DNA of 64,000 bases from Rhodothalassium salexigens DSM 2132 (GCF_004341375.1 NZ_SLXO01000009.1:123888-187887), one strand, 5' to 3'; positions 49,461 through 60,255 are shown, numbered from the stretch's first letter. Numbers and translations are program-made. Notes: generated from the letters alone by a model not told the origin.

Positions 49461-50918
49461 ATGAAACCTTTCCGGCAACGGCTCATTTCCACCTGGGCCT
49501 CTCTCGGGCCGGGGTATCTGCCCTTTGCGGACGTCACCACCCCCGATCTGTCGCTCGGCCGCTTGTTGCGGCTGTCTCTGTTTCAAGTCACCGTCGGCAT
49601 GACCCTGGTGCTGCTCGTCGGCACGCTCAATCGGGTGATGATCGTCGAATGCGGCGTCCCGGCTTCGCTGGTCGCCTTCATGGTCGCGCTGCCGGTGCTG
49701 TTCGCGCCGTTCCGGGCGCTGATCGGCTACCGTTCCGATACCCACCGCTGCGAACTCGGCTGGCGCCGGGTGCCGTTTATCTGGAAGGGCACGCTGTGGC
49801 AGTTCGGCGGCTTCGCGATCATGCCGTTCGCCATCCTGGTGCTGGCCGGCAAGGGCCAGGCGGATACCGCGCCGGTGTGGATCGGCCAATCGTCGGCCGC
49901 CCTTGCGTTTTTGATGGTCGGCGCCGGGGCGCACACGGTCCAGACCGCCGGTCTCGCCCTCGCCACCGATCTGACGCCGTCTGAGTCGCACCCCAAGGTG
50001 GTCGGCCTGATGTACGTCATGCTGCTGTTGGGCATGATGGCCAGCGCGCTGATCTTCGGGGCGGCATTGGCGGACTTCTCGCCCGGCCGGCTGGTCCAGG
50101 TGATCCAGGGGGCGGCCGTGGTCACGGTGACCCTCAACGCCATCGCCATGTGGAAGCAGGAAACCCGCCGGCCGCCGCGCGGCGCCGCCGCCCCGGCGGC
50201 CGACCCCAGCTTTGCCGAGTCGTGGGCGCAATTCTGCACCGGCGAGGACACGGTGCGCCGGCTGGTGATCGTCGGGCTCGGCACCATGGCGTTCGCCATG
50301 GCCGACGTGCTGTTGGAGCCGTTCGGCGGCCAGGTGCTGGGCTGGAGCGTCAGCGCCACCACCCGGTTGACCGCCCTGTTCGCGTTCGGCGGCGTGGTCG
50401 GGTTCTGGACCGCCTCGGTGCTGCTCGGGCGCGGCGGCGACGCCTATCGGCTGACCCGCAATGCCGCCCTGGTCGGCCTGCCGGCGTTCGCGCTGGTCAT
50501 CCTGGCCGCCCCCTATGGCCTGTCGAGCGCCTTCCTGGTCGGCAACTTCCTGATCGGCTTTGGCGCCGCCCTGTTCGGCCACGCCACGCTGACCGCCACC
50601 ATGACCCGCGCGCCGGCCGGCCAGGCGGGCCTGGCGCTCGGCGCCTGGGGGGCCGTGCAGGCGACCGCCGCCGGCGTCGCCATGGCGCTGAGCGGGGCGC
50701 TGCGCGACATTGTCAACGCCAGCGTCCACGCCGCCGGCACCTTGCAAGGCATGGCCGCCGACGCCGCCGGTTATGTGACCGTCTATGCGATCGAAATCGT
50801 GCTGCTGCTGGTCACGGTGGCGGCCACGGTGCCGCTGATCCGGCGCACCGCCGGGCGGCGCCTGGCGACGGCGCCGGAACCCTTGTCGGCAGGCGAACCG
50901 GCCGACCGGTTGGGCTGA
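49461..50918 (+). CDS. pucC: PucC/LhaA-family light-harvesting assembly protein
   Basis: This is a twelve-helix membrane protein of the BCH (bacteriochlorophyll) major-facilitator family needed for antenna complex assembly. The 485 residues begin MKPFRQRLISTWASLGPGYL and show family motifs LPFADVTTPDLSLGRLLRLS, LNRVMIVECGVPASLVAFMV, YRSDTHRCELGWRRVPFIWK, GAGAHTVQTAGLALATDL and MADVLLEPFGGQVLGWSV. Position downstream of pucBA supports PucC rather than LhaA. The start at 49461 has only a weak ribosome site (GAGACTGG). It is followed 16 bases later by def, so read-through into a housekeeping gene is possible. Confidence 0.94.
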   Translation: MKPFRQRLISTWASLGPGYLPFADVTTPDLSLGRLLRLSLFQVTVGMTLVLLVGTLNRVMIVECGVPASLVAFMVALPVLFAPFRALIGYRSDTHRCELGWRRVPFIWKGTLWQFGGFAIMPFAILVLAGKGQADTAPVWIGQSSAALAFLMVGAGAHTVQTAGLALATDLTPSESHPKVVGLMYVMLLLGMMASALIFGAALADFSPGRLVQVIQGAAVVTVTLNAIAMWKQETRRPPRGAAAPAADPSFAESWAQFCTGEDTVRRLVIVGLGTMAFAMADVLLEPFGGQVLGWSVSATTRLTALFAFGGVVGFWTASVLLGRGGDAYRLTRNAALVGLPAFALVILAAPYGLSSAFLVGNFLIGFGAALFGHATLTATMTRAPAGQAGLALGAWGAVQATAAGVAMALSGALRDIVNASVHAAGTLQGMAADAAGYVTVYAIEIVLLLVTVAATVPLIRRTAGRRLATAPEPLSAGEPADRLG

Positions 50919-50934
50919 GCGAGGAACCAACGCC

Positions 50935-51435
50935 ATGGACGGCTTCACCATCCTTGAATATCCCGACGAGCGGCTGCGCCAGCCCTCGGCGCCGGTGACC
51001 GCGTTCGACGACGCCTCGCTCGACCGGCTGATCGCCGCCTTGCAGGGGATCATGACCGAGGCCGGGGCCCTGGGCATGTCGGCGCCGCAGGTGGGCGACC
51101 ACCGCCAGGTGCTGGTGATCGACCCGGCCGGCGACGGCAGCGACATCCAGGTCTATGTGAACCCGGAAGTGCTGTCCAAGGGCGGGCTCGGCTTCGTGGA
51201 AGAGAGTTGCCTGTCGGTCCCCGGTGTGACCGGCAGCGTGATGCGTGCCATGGGCGTCAAGGTGCGCGCCCGCGACCGCGCCGGCGAGCTGTTCGAGCGC
51301 GACCTGGAGGGCATGGCGGCGGTGTGCCTGCAGCATGAGATGGACCATCTGGCGGGCAAGTTGTTCATCGACCGGCTGCCGCCGTGGCGGCGCTGGCGCC
51401 TGCGCGCCCAAGCCCGCCGCCGCGCCGCCGCCTGA
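50935..51435 (+). CDS. def: Peptide deformylase
   Basis: This metalloenzyme removes the formyl group from nascent protein N-termini. The 166 residues contain motif I GMSAPQVG, motif II ESCLSVPG with the metal Cys, and motif III QHEMDHLAGKLFID with the two metal His and catalytic Glu. Motif II reads ESCLS instead of the usual EGCLS, and motif I has Ser in place of the first Ala, so it may be a secondary deformylase rather than the main one, which commonly sits beside fmt. GAGGAA lies 9 bases before the ATG. It ends in a very Arg-rich tail. Confidence 0.9.
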   Translation: MDGFTILEYPDERLRQPSAPVTAFDDASLDRLIAALQGIMTEAGALGMSAPQVGDHRQVLVIDPAGDGSDIQVYVNPEVLSKGGLGFVEESCLSVPGVTGSVMRAMGVKVRARDRAGELFERDLEGMAAVCLQHEMDHLAGKLFIDRLPPWRRWRLRAQARRRAAA

Positions 51436-51720
51436 GCTCCCGCGCCCACGGACTGGGCAAGCAGCGAGGAACCGCCTCGCCCTCAACACCGCAGACCCGG
51501 CCGACATACGCCTATTGTCGGGCTGTTCCCGTCGCGATAGCCCGTTAGGGTGCCACGCCGACCGCCAAGAGAGCGACACGCATCGGCAGAAGCGGCCGGG
51601 CATCGGCCGAGTTCCCGGCGCCTCGTCTTTTGACGATCATTGGCACGAACAGTGGTATGAAGCTGCGCCCAGCGCCCGTCTTTTGTCTCGGGTGCCGCGG
51701 CGCTACAGGGAGAGTATGGC
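51436..51720. other. Intergenic region between def and the CoA-transferase gene
   Basis: About 285 bases without a supported gene. The AT content rises near 51630-51660 (TTTTGACGATCATTGGCACG), which is the likely promoter region for the following gene. Confidence 0.4.
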
Positions 51721-53223
51721 ATGGTGGCTGAACGCGTTCGGTGTCGGGGGCTTCAGGATCGTATTTGCAGCGCCGACGCGGCGGCGAGCCTGATCAAGGA
51801 CGGCATGACCTTGGGCATGAGCGGCTTCACCCGCGCGGGCGAGGCCAAGGCGGTGCCCATGGCGCTGGCCGAGCGCGCGCGCACCGAGCCGCTGAAGATC
51901 ACCCTGATGACCGGTGCCTCGCTCGGCAACGATCTGGACAAGACGCTGGCCGAAGCGCATGTGCTGGCGCGGCGCATGCCGTTCCAGGCCGCCCCCTATC
52001 TGCGCAACGCCATCAACAAGGGCGAGGTGATGTTCATCGACCACCACCTGTCCGAGACGGTCGAGCATCTGCGCACCCGCCAACTGGGCCCGGTGGATAT
52101 CGCGGTGATCGAGGCGGTGGCGATCACCGAACAGGGCGGCATCGTGCCGACCACCTCGGTGGGCAATTCGGCCAGCTTCGCAATCCTGGCCGACAAGGTG
52201 ATCGTCGAGATCAACCTGTCGCAGCCGCAAGCGCTCGAAGGGCTGCACGACATCTACATCCCGACCCGCCGGCCGGCGCGCGAGCCGATCCCGGTGGTCG
52301 CGCCCGAAAGCCGCATCGGCCTGCCTTATATCCCCATCGACCCGGACAAGATCGCCGCCATCGTGCTGACCGAGAAGCACGACAGCTCGTCGACCGTGCT
52401 GCCGCCCGACGCCGACACCCGCGCGATCGCCGGCCATCTGGCCGAATTCATGGGCCATGAAGTCCGCCACGGCCGCCTGCCCGAGACGCTGCAACCCTTC
52501 CAGGTCGGCATCGGCACCATCGCCAACGCGGTCATGACCGGCTTCATCGACACGCCGTTTCATAACCTGACCATGTATTCCGAGGTGTTGCAGGATTCGA
52601 CCTTCGACCTGTTCGACGCCGGCAAGCTCGACTTCGCGTCCGGCTCCTCGATCACCCTGTCGGCCGCGCGCTATCAAGAGGTGCTGCCCAAGCTGCCCGA
52701 CTACAAGTCGCGCCTGGTGCTGCGCCCGCAGGAAATCTCCAACCACCCCGAAGTGATCCGGCGGCTGGGCATCATCTGCGTCAACACCGCCCTCGAATTC
52801 GACATCTACGGCAATGTGAACTCGACCCATGTGGGCGGCACCAAGATGATGAACGGCATCGGCGGTTCGGGCGATTTCGCGCGCAACGGCTTCATGTCGA
52901 TCTTCGTCACCAAGTCGATCGCCAAGGGCGGCAATATCTCCAGCGTGGTGCCCATGGTCTCGCATGTGGACCATACCGAACACGATGTGGACATTCTGGT
53001 CACCGAACAGGGCTTGGCCGACCTGCGCGGCCTGGCCCCGCGCGAGCGCGCCGAGACGATCCTGGCCCGGTGCGTGCACCCGAGCTATCGCGACGCCATG
53101 GCCGATTACATGGCCCGGGCCACGGCGCGCGGCGGCCACACCCCCCATGTGATCGAAGAGGCGCTGAGCTGGCACGCCCGCCTGCGCGAGACCGGCCACA
53201 TGCTCGACGGCGCCGCAGCTTAA
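51721..53223 (+). CDS. Acetyl-CoA hydrolase/succinate-CoA transferase family protein
   Basis: This 500-residue class I CoA-transferase belongs to the Cat1/SCACT (acetyl-CoA hydrolase/transferase) family. Recognisable segments include LIKDGMTLGMSGFTRAGEAK, AIEAVAITEQGGIVPTTSVG, the active-site Glu region MYSEVLQDSTFDLFDAGK and GGSGDFARNGFMSIFVTKS. The family transfers CoA between acetyl-CoA and succinate or hydrolyses acetyl-CoA; the reaction here cannot be fixed from sequence alone. GGGAGAG lies 6 bases before the ATG at 51721. It stands alone, followed by a C-rich noncoding stretch. Confidence 0.92.
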   Translation: MVAERVRCRGLQDRICSADAAASLIKDGMTLGMSGFTRAGEAKAVPMALAERARTEPLKITLMTGASLGNDLDKTLAEAHVLARRMPFQAAPYLRNAINKGEVMFIDHHLSETVEHLRTRQLGPVDIAVIEAVAITEQGGIVPTTSVGNSASFAILADKVIVEINLSQPQALEGLHDIYIPTRRPAREPIPVVAPESRIGLPYIPIDPDKIAAIVLTEKHDSSSTVLPPDADTRAIAGHLAEFMGHEVRHGRLPETLQPFQVGIGTIANAVMTGFIDTPFHNLTMYSEVLQDSTFDLFDAGKLDFASGSSITLSAARYQEVLPKLPDYKSRLVLRPQEISNHPEVIRRLGIICVNTALEFDIYGNVNSTHVGGTKMMNGIGGSGDFARNGFMSIFVTKSIAKGGNISSVVPMVSHVDHTEHDVDILVTEQGLADLRGLAPRERAETILARCVHPSYRDAMADYMARATARGGHTPHVIEEALSWHARLRETGHMLDGAAA

Positions 53224-53641
53224 GCGGCGCAGGCCCGGCACAGGTTAAGCGGCGCGGAAGACGCCGCGCGGCCAGCGACGCAGTCGGCGACAGGGATCGC
53301 CCGACACTTGGCCGGCGCCGTCTTCCCCCCCCCCCGTGTCCCCGGCGCCCCTGAGTCCGCCGGCGCCGCTTTACTCGCGGCGGCACCGTGCGCACCGCGC
53401 GACCGTGCGCGCCGCTTTACCCGCTGCACCACTGGGGACCCGGCGCACCGTGCCCCACCGTGCCCGCCGCGCTACCGTGCCCGCCGCTTGCCCGCTTTCC
53501 GCTGCCGACCGCTGCGTGGCGTTCGCGTCGGTCGTGCGGCCCGTCGCATCGATCTGGCCGCCCGGCGCGCGCCCCAGCCGGGTGTCACGACAGGCGCGCC
53601 CCACGCCGCGCCGTGGCGCGGCTGGGCGTGCTCGCGGCAGG
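53224..53641. repeat. C-rich gene-free stretch with homopolymer and imperfect repeats
   Basis: This region has a short direct repeat (TTAAGCGGCGC at 53220-53230 and 53245-53255), a run of eleven C at 53325-53335, and imperfect repeats of the form ACCGTGCCCGCCGC around 53390-53500. Open frames are Arg/Ala/Pro low complexity on all strands. It separates two convergent genes; no gene or clear terminator was identified. Confidence 0.5.
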
Positions 53642-54670
53642 TCAGGCGGCCAGGTCGAGCACCACGCGGCCCTCGATATCGCCCTTGTGCAGGCGTGCGA
53701 ACACGTCATTGACTTGATCGAGCGACGCGGTCGTGGTAGTCGCCTTGACCAGCCCGTCGCCGGCAAAGGCCAGCGCTTCGGCCAGGTCGAGCCGGGTGCC
53801 GACGATCGAGCCGCGCACGGTGATGCCGCGCAGCACCATGTCGAAGATCGGCAGCGGAAAGTCGCCCGGCGGCAAGCCGTTGAGTGCCACCGTGCCGCCG
53901 CGGCGCACGGTGCCCAGGGCTTGTTCGAACGCCTTGGGCGACACCGCGGTGACCAGCGCCCCGTGCGCGCCGCCGATCTGGGCTTGCAGAAACGCCGCCG
54001 GGTCGGTGCGGGTGGCGTTGACGGTGACCGCAGCCCCCAGCCGTTCGGCCAAGCGCAGTTTGTCGTCGTCGATATCGACGGCGGCCACGCGCAGGCCCAT
54101 GGCGCGGGCGTATTGAACCGCCATGTGGCCAAGCCCGCCGATGCCCGAGATCACCACCCAGTCGCCGGGCTTGGTTTCGGTGGTCTTGAGGCCCTTATAG
54201 ACGGTGACCCCGGCACACAACACCGGCGCAATGTCCACGAACGGCAGATTGGCCGGCAGGTGACCCACATAGTCGGGGTCGGCCAGCGCATAGTCGGCGA
54301 AGCCGCCATTGACCGAATAGCCGGTGTTGCTTTGCGATTCGCACAAGGTTTCCCAGCCGCCGAGGCAATGCTCGCAATGGCCGCAGGCGGAATAGAGCCA
54401 CGGCACGCCGACCCGGTCGCCCTCCTTCACCGTGGTGACGCCCGGGCCGACGCCGGAGACGAAACCGACGCCCTCATGGCCCGGAATGAACGGCGGTTCG
54501 GGCTTCACCGGCCAGTCGCCATGGGCGGCGTGCAAGTCGGTGTGGCAGACGCCGCAGGCCTCGATCTTGACCTGGATCTGGCCCGGCCCGGGCTCGGGGA
54601 TCGGCGCTTCTTCGATCGCCAGCGGGGCGCCGAACTGGCGCACCACGGCCGCTCTCATGGTCTTCGACAT
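53642..54670 (-). CDS. Zinc-dependent alcohol dehydrogenase (AdhP type)
   Basis: This is an NAD-dependent medium-chain alcohol dehydrogenase of 342 residues. Catalytic zinc ligands are in [16 protein letters not shown] and the GHEGVG segment, the structural zinc loop is [15 protein letters not shown], and the nucleotide motif is [13 protein letters not shown]. It resembles the ethanol-active AdhA/AdhP group. The ATG at 54670 ([10 protein letters not shown]) was chosen; a start at 54688 is possible. It begins 44 bases after the stop of the aldehyde dehydrogenase gene, so the two probably form an operon that oxidises a primary alcohol to its acid. Confidence 0.94.
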   Translation of the reverse strand: MSKTMRAAVVRQFGAPLAIEEAPIPEPGPGQIQVKIEACGVCHTDLHAAHGDWPVKPEPPFIPGHEGVGFVSGVGPGVTTVKEGDRVGVPWLYSACGHCEHCLGGWETLCESQSNTGYSVNGGFADYALADPDYVGHLPANLPFVDIAPVLCAGVTVYKGLKTTETKPGDWVVISGIGGLGHMAVQYARAMGLRVAAVDIDDDKLRLAERLGAAVTVNATRTDPAAFLQAQIGGAHGALVTAVSPKAFEQALGTVRRGGTVALNGLPPGDFPLPIFDMVLRGITVRGSIVGTRLDLAEALAFAGDGLVKATTTTASLDQVNDVFARLHKGDIEGRVVLDLAA

Positions 54671-54713
54671 TGTTCCGGTTCTCCCCAAAGGTTCGCGGTA
54701 TCGCCCCGCAGGC

Positions 54714-56234
<1,521 letters not shown>

Positions 56235-56684
56235 GATCGGTGTCTCCTTCTCCGACGATCTGCGCCGCAGCGCAGGGTGAACCGCAGAAGGGGAAGACGG
56301 CGCTCAAGCCGAGCACCCAAACACCACTAGAAAGGGCCGCCAGCGCGGACCGCCTGCCTGCACCCACCCCCCAAGCCCGGAACGCCGAGCCCGGAGCAAC
56401 GCACACAAGCCTCGCCCATCGCCGGACCAGCCGACCACGCAACGGCAGCATCATCGCCCTGACGGACGCGCACCACCGTTTTTTTTATACCTCCCCTATT
56501 AAGCTTTACACTATCACAACAAGCGCCTTTACCGAACCGCTTTTGCGCGCACCTCCTACAAGAGGCTGTGAAGCGCCGCGCGCCTTTGGTTGGAACACAC
56601 CAACGGCGCAGCCCGGCCCCGCGCAACGCGTCTCTCAGCTCCGGCGTGCCTGACGGGCGCCTCTTTGTGCCTGGCGGAGTGGAC
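56235..56684. other. Gene-free stretch before receptor 4
   Basis: About 450 bases between the divergent aldehyde dehydrogenase and receptor genes. The centre (56480-56530) is AT-rich, with TTTTTTTTATA and TTAAGCTTTACACTATC, a good promoter candidate region. No gene or RNA was recognised. Confidence 0.5.
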
Positions 56685-56723
56685 GGTTATTTTTGCAAGT
56701 GCTAGTCACTCGCAAAAATAACC
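56685..56723. promoter_or_regulatory. 39-bp near-perfect palindrome just upstream of receptor 4
   Basis: GGTTATTTTTGC (56685-56696) and its exact complement at 56712-56723 flank a 15-base core that is itself almost palindromic (AAGTGCTAGTCACTC). The core and inner flanks contain operator site D of the shared motif (56699-56715). The element ends one base before the GAGGG ribosome site, so it could act as a repressor site or as an RNA hairpin that controls translation. Confidence 0.75.
56699..56715. promoter_or_regulatory. Predicted operator site D upstream of receptor 4
   Basis: GTGCTAGTCACTCGCAA matches the consensus GTGCNAGTCACTYGCAM at every position. Its centre is 29 bp before the receptor start, inside the larger palindrome. 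Confidence 0.6.
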
Positions 56724-56735
56724 GAGGGACGAAAC

Positions 56736-58883
56736 ATGAGATCATACAAGATGGCGGTCGCCCGCCTCTGGGCGACCACCAAGACCGCGCTGGCTACGAC
56801 GGTCCTCGCACTGCCGGCCCAAGCTCAGACCGAGCCCGACCGCTCGGCCGACGCCGACACCGGGCGGATCATCGAGGAGATCATCGTTACCGGCGAAAAG
56901 CGCGCGCGCAGCCTGCAAGATGTGCCATCCAGCATTTCGGTGGTGACCGACCGGGATCTGGACCTTCTACCCGGCCGATCGCTCGCCGATGCGGTGACGA
57001 TCGTGCCCAATGTGACCGCCCAGAACCAGGGTGGACGCACCGGAACCTATTTCTACACCCGCGGCATCGGCCGCAGCGAACTGAACTTCCCGATCGTGTC
57101 GGTGAATGTGAACGGGGTCGCCCTGCCCGACCCGTCATTCTTCGGCCTCGACATCGACGCTGCGGAACAGGTGGAGTTCCTGCGCGGGCCGCAGGGCACC
57201 TTGTACGGCCAGAACACCCTCGGCGGCGTGGTCAATATCTCGCTCAAGGAGCCCGGCGACGAACTGGCCGGCTCGGTCGACGTCCTGGCCGGCGAACGCG
57301 GCTACCGCGAGAGCGCGGTGCGGCTGGAAGGGCCGCTGTGGGGCGACCGGCTGCGGGCCGCCGGCACCTTTTTGTGGAACGATGTGGACGGCTTCATCCG
57401 CAACACCACCACCGGCAAGCCACAGAACAATGAGCGCACCTTTGGCGGCAGTCTGTTCGTGGTCGCCGAACCCACCGACAATCTGCAGATCGACGTGAAC
57501 TATTTCGTTCAGGATCGCAACGACGGGCTGGCCCAATTCCCCCAGGCCGACGACCTGTTCGTCATCACCAACAATGCGCCGACCGAAGAAGACGCCCAAT
57601 CCCACATTCTCGGGCTCAAGCTGGTTTACGATCTGGGCCACATGCGGCTGGAATCGCAGACCGGCTTCAGCCAGATCGACCGGTTCACCCAGAACGATCT
57701 CGACTTTTCGGCCGCATCGGTCGCCACCTCCACCGCCGACAGCGACATCCGACAATGGACTCAGGAATTCCGCCTGGTGAGCCAGAACAGCGGACCGCTC
57801 AACTATATCGTCGGCCTCTACGGGCTGAGCCTGCAAAACGACTTCGACGTCTACATCAATGACCTGGTGGATGCCGGCATGGTCGGAACGCCGACCTCGA
57901 TCAACGATCTGGTCCGCTTCGACGACAAGGCGCTGGCGGTGTTCGGTCAGGCGAACTACGTCCTCGGCGACTGGGAACTGACCGCTGGCCTGCGCTACCA
58001 GCACGAACGGGTCGAAACCGACAACACCAATACCCTGTTTGCCTGGCCGCGGACGGCGTCGGCACCGCCCCTGGCGCCGGTCACGGCGGTCAACGGCAAG
58101 CAGACCTACAACAAGCTTCTGCCGCGCCTGGCCGCGACCTATGCGGTGACCGACGATGTGAAGCTCTATGGGTCGATCTCCCGGGGCTTTCGCGCCGGCG
58201 GCTTCAACAACACCGTGTTGACCGCCGAACGCCTGGGGATCACCGGCTTGCCCAAATCCTATGGGCCCGAGTTCACATGGAATTATGAAGTGGGCAGCAA
58301 ATGGCGCCTGCCCAATGGTTTCGGGCGCATCGACGTGACCGCGTTCTATATCGACTGGTCGGATCTGCAGGCCGAACAGATCGCGCCCGGCTCGCTGATC
58401 GACTTCCGCACCAACTCCGCCGCAGCGACCAGCGTCGGTGCCGAGATCGAGACGCGCCTCTATCCGACCGCCAACTGGGAACTAGGCGGCAGCTTCGGCT
58501 ATGCCAATGCGGAATATGACCGGTTCGTCGAGCAACTCACCGGCGCCGACCTGGCGGGCAATCAGGTCGCCGGCGGTGCCAAGATCACCTGGAGCGTGTT
58601 CACCCGTTTCGAGGATGACGACTTTTTCGGCCGCATCGGCTTGGCCGCCAATGTGTCGGCCAATGGTGCCAGCGACCGGTTCTTCGACGTGGCCAACCAG
58701 GTCCCCGGCGACGACTACGCGCTGGTCAATGCGCGTCTTGGATTGACCTACGAAAATTGGGAAATCTTCGTGTTCGCGCGCAACGCCTTCGACGAGACGT
58801 ACATCGAATTCGAATTCACCGGCTTCGGCGCCTTCGTCAACGAGCCGCAACTGATCGGCGGCGGCGTCGAAGTCACGTTCTGA
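56736..58883 (+). CDS. TonB-dependent receptor 4
   Basis: This is an outer membrane receptor of 715 residues. A signal peptide ending LALPAQAQ is followed by a TonB-box-like IIEEIIVTGEKRARS, a plug domain (SVVTDRDLDLLPGRSLADAV; VEFLRGPQGTLYGQNTLGG) and a beta-barrel ending in VEVTF. It belongs to the large CirA/FecA-like group of siderophore or polysaccharide receptors and is not a close paralogue of the tandem pair. GAGGG lies 7 bases before the ATG. Its control region holds the 39-bp palindrome and operator D, linking it to the exbBD-tonB operon 34 kb away. An AraC gene is convergent with it. Confidence 0.92.
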   Translation: MRSYKMAVARLWATTKTALATTVLALPAQAQTEPDRSADADTGRIIEEIIVTGEKRARSLQDVPSSISVVTDRDLDLLPGRSLADAVTIVPNVTAQNQGGRTGTYFYTRGIGRSELNFPIVSVNVNGVALPDPSFFGLDIDAAEQVEFLRGPQGTLYGQNTLGGVVNISLKEPGDELAGSVDVLAGERGYRESAVRLEGPLWGDRLRAAGTFLWNDVDGFIRNTTTGKPQNNERTFGGSLFVVAEPTDNLQIDVNYFVQDRNDGLAQFPQADDLFVITNNAPTEEDAQSHILGLKLVYDLGHMRLESQTGFSQIDRFTQNDLDFSAASVATSTADSDIRQWTQEFRLVSQNSGPLNYIVGLYGLSLQNDFDVYINDLVDAGMVGTPTSINDLVRFDDKALAVFGQANYVLGDWELTAGLRYQHERVETDNTNTLFAWPRTASAPPLAPVTAVNGKQTYNKLLPRLAATYAVTDDVKLYGSISRGFRAGGFNNTVLTAERLGITGLPKSYGPEFTWNYEVGSKWRLPNGFGRIDVTAFYIDWSDLQAEQIAPGSLIDFRTNSAAATSVGAEIETRLYPTANWELGGSFGYANAEYDRFVEQLTGADLAGNQVAGGAKITWSVFTRFEDDDFFGRIGLAANVSANGASDRFFDVANQVPGDDYALVNARLGLTYENWEIFVFARNAFDETYIEFEFTGFGAFVNEPQLIGGGVEVTF

Positions 58884-58964
58884 TCGACGCTCTCCTGCGG
58901 GCCTCGCCGCTGTTGGCGCGGCCCAAGGGCGCGCGCGCACGCCGCGCCGGCCGGACCGGCCGCG

Positions 58965-59840
58965 TCACCCTTGCGAGGGATTGCGGCCGGTCTCTCGGCG
59001 ATAGGCGGCCGCGAATTTGGAGGGATTGGCGTAGCCGACCGCCAGCGCGGTATCGAGCACACTCGCGCCCGCCTGCAAAAGCTCGCACGCCCGCTGCATG
59101 CGCCAATACCGCAACCGGCCATAGACGGTGGTGCCGAACAGCCGGTGGAAACCGCGTTTCATGGTCATGTGGTTGAGCCCCACCTGGTTCGCCAAGGCCA
59201 GGACCGAGGGCGGCGCGGCCAGGTTCTCCTTTAGATACCGATCGGCCGCGTCGATCTGGGCGTCGAGTTCGGGCGCCGGTGACGCGGCGCCCGTGCGTTC
59301 CACCGTGACCCAATCGGCCAGCAGGTCGCCCGCAATGCGGTGGAGGTCGGCCAGCAGGCGCAATTGGTCGGACAACGCCTGCGGCACGGCCTTGGGCAGC
59401 GCGGCCACCCGTTCGACCAGCGGCCGACCGACCGGCATCTCGGCAAAAACCGGTCGGTCGGGGTTTTGACAATAGAGGCGCGCCGTCGGTGTCTGGACCT
59501 GCGACAGGGCGGCGGCCTCGAACACCATCTTGACCCCGGAATAGCGACCCGGCTCCGCCATCTGGGCCAGATACGGGGTTTGATTGGTCGCGTAGAAATA
59601 GGCGCGGCCGGGCGCAATCCGCATCACCTCGGGCATCCCGGCCAGGCGCGCCTGCGTGACCCCGAAGTCCGGCACATAGGCGACCAATCCAGAAAACGGC
59701 TCGGTCAACGACGGCTCGATCGGGTTGGCCAACGCCAGCCGGCCATAGACGGCCATCACCCCCACACCAAGCCGCACGCCCCACCCGTCGAGCACCGCAC
59801 CGTCACCAATAGCCACCGGGCCAAAAGCCTGAAAACCCAT
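58965..59840 (-). CDS. AraC-family regulator 2
   Basis: This is a 291-residue regulator with a C-terminal AraC/XylS DNA-binding domain (PSVLALANQVGLNHMTMKRG; VLDTALAVGYANPSKFAAAY; RRETGRNPSQG). The middle resembles PchR-type regulators that sense ferric siderophores (RLLADLHRIAGDLL near 160-175 and DQIDAADRYLKENL-like spacing). It lies tail to tail with receptor 4 and head to head with receptor 5, so either could be its target; the divergent layout and a 14-bp direct repeat in between favour receptor 5. No signal or membrane segment was seen. Confidence 0.87.
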   Translation of the reverse strand: MGFQAFGPVAIGDGAVLDGWGVRLGVGVMAVYGRLALANPIEPSLTEPFSGLVAYVPDFGVTQARLAGMPEVMRIAPGRAYFYATNQTPYLAQMAEPGRYSGVKMVFEAAALSQVQTPTARLYCQNPDRPVFAEMPVGRPLVERVAALPKAVPQALSDQLRLLADLHRIAGDLLADWVTVERTGAASPAPELDAQIDAADRYLKENLAAPPSVLALANQVGLNHMTMKRGFHRLFGTTVYGRLRYWRMQRACELLQAGASVLDTALAVGYANPSKFAAAYRRETGRNPSQG

Positions 59841-59872
59841 CTGCCCAGGACAATCTTTCTATTATCGAAGAG

Positions 59873-59981
59873 GTCATGCCGATTGGGAAAACCCATACTC
59901 CATAGCGGATAACCCAAGGCACCATGCCCAGCAACCGGATCAAGACCGGTCTTGCCGACCGGCGCCTGTCATGCCGATTGG
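59873..59981. promoter_or_regulatory. 14-bp direct repeat, 95 bp apart, between AraC 2 and receptor 5
   Basis: GTCATGCCGATTGG occurs exactly at 59873-59886 and 59968-59981, 95 bp apart (about nine helical turns), close to the AraC gene start. Spaced identical direct repeats suit binding and looping by an AraC-type regulator. Confidence 0.5.
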
Positions 59982-60214
59982 CCGAGATGGACGGGCGGGT
60001 TTCCATGCCGGCAGCCCGATAACGGCGTCACTCCGATGACAGACCGCAACACCTGCCGATCAAATGCCCTCAACCGCGCCGCGGTTTCCGGTCATTGGCT
60101 GACCGAAGCAAGCGCCCCTGGCTCGGGCTGGGGCTCGATCTGCCCTCCAGCCGAGAAAGGTCGCCCCAGGTGGTTGCGCCAGAAATCAAATACGCACTAG
60201 TTTTTGTGCCAATA
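59982..60214. other. Remainder of the AraC 2 / receptor 5 intergenic region
   Basis: No gene found. The stretch contains a weak inverted repeat GCAC...GTGC near 60194-60209 and merges into a structured leader. Copies of the shared 17-bp operator were not seen here. Confidence 0.4.
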
Positions 60215-60255
60215 TGCCGGCGCTAACGAAACAACATTACCAAATAGCGCCGGCA
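60215..60255 (+). promoter_or_regulatory. Long hairpin in the leader of receptor 5
   Basis: A perfect 11-bp stem (TGCCGGCGCTA at 60215-60225, complement at 60245-60255) closes a 19-base A/C-rich loop 67 bases before the receptor start. A second inverted repeat (CATGTC 60275-60280, GACATG 60290-60295) follows. It may be an attenuator or other leader control; no known riboswitch was recognised. Confidence 0.5.

Noticed and set aside
60194..60209. A fifth copy of the shared operator upstream of receptor 5
   Set aside because: Only the outer GCAC/GTGC bases match; the AGTCACT core is absent.
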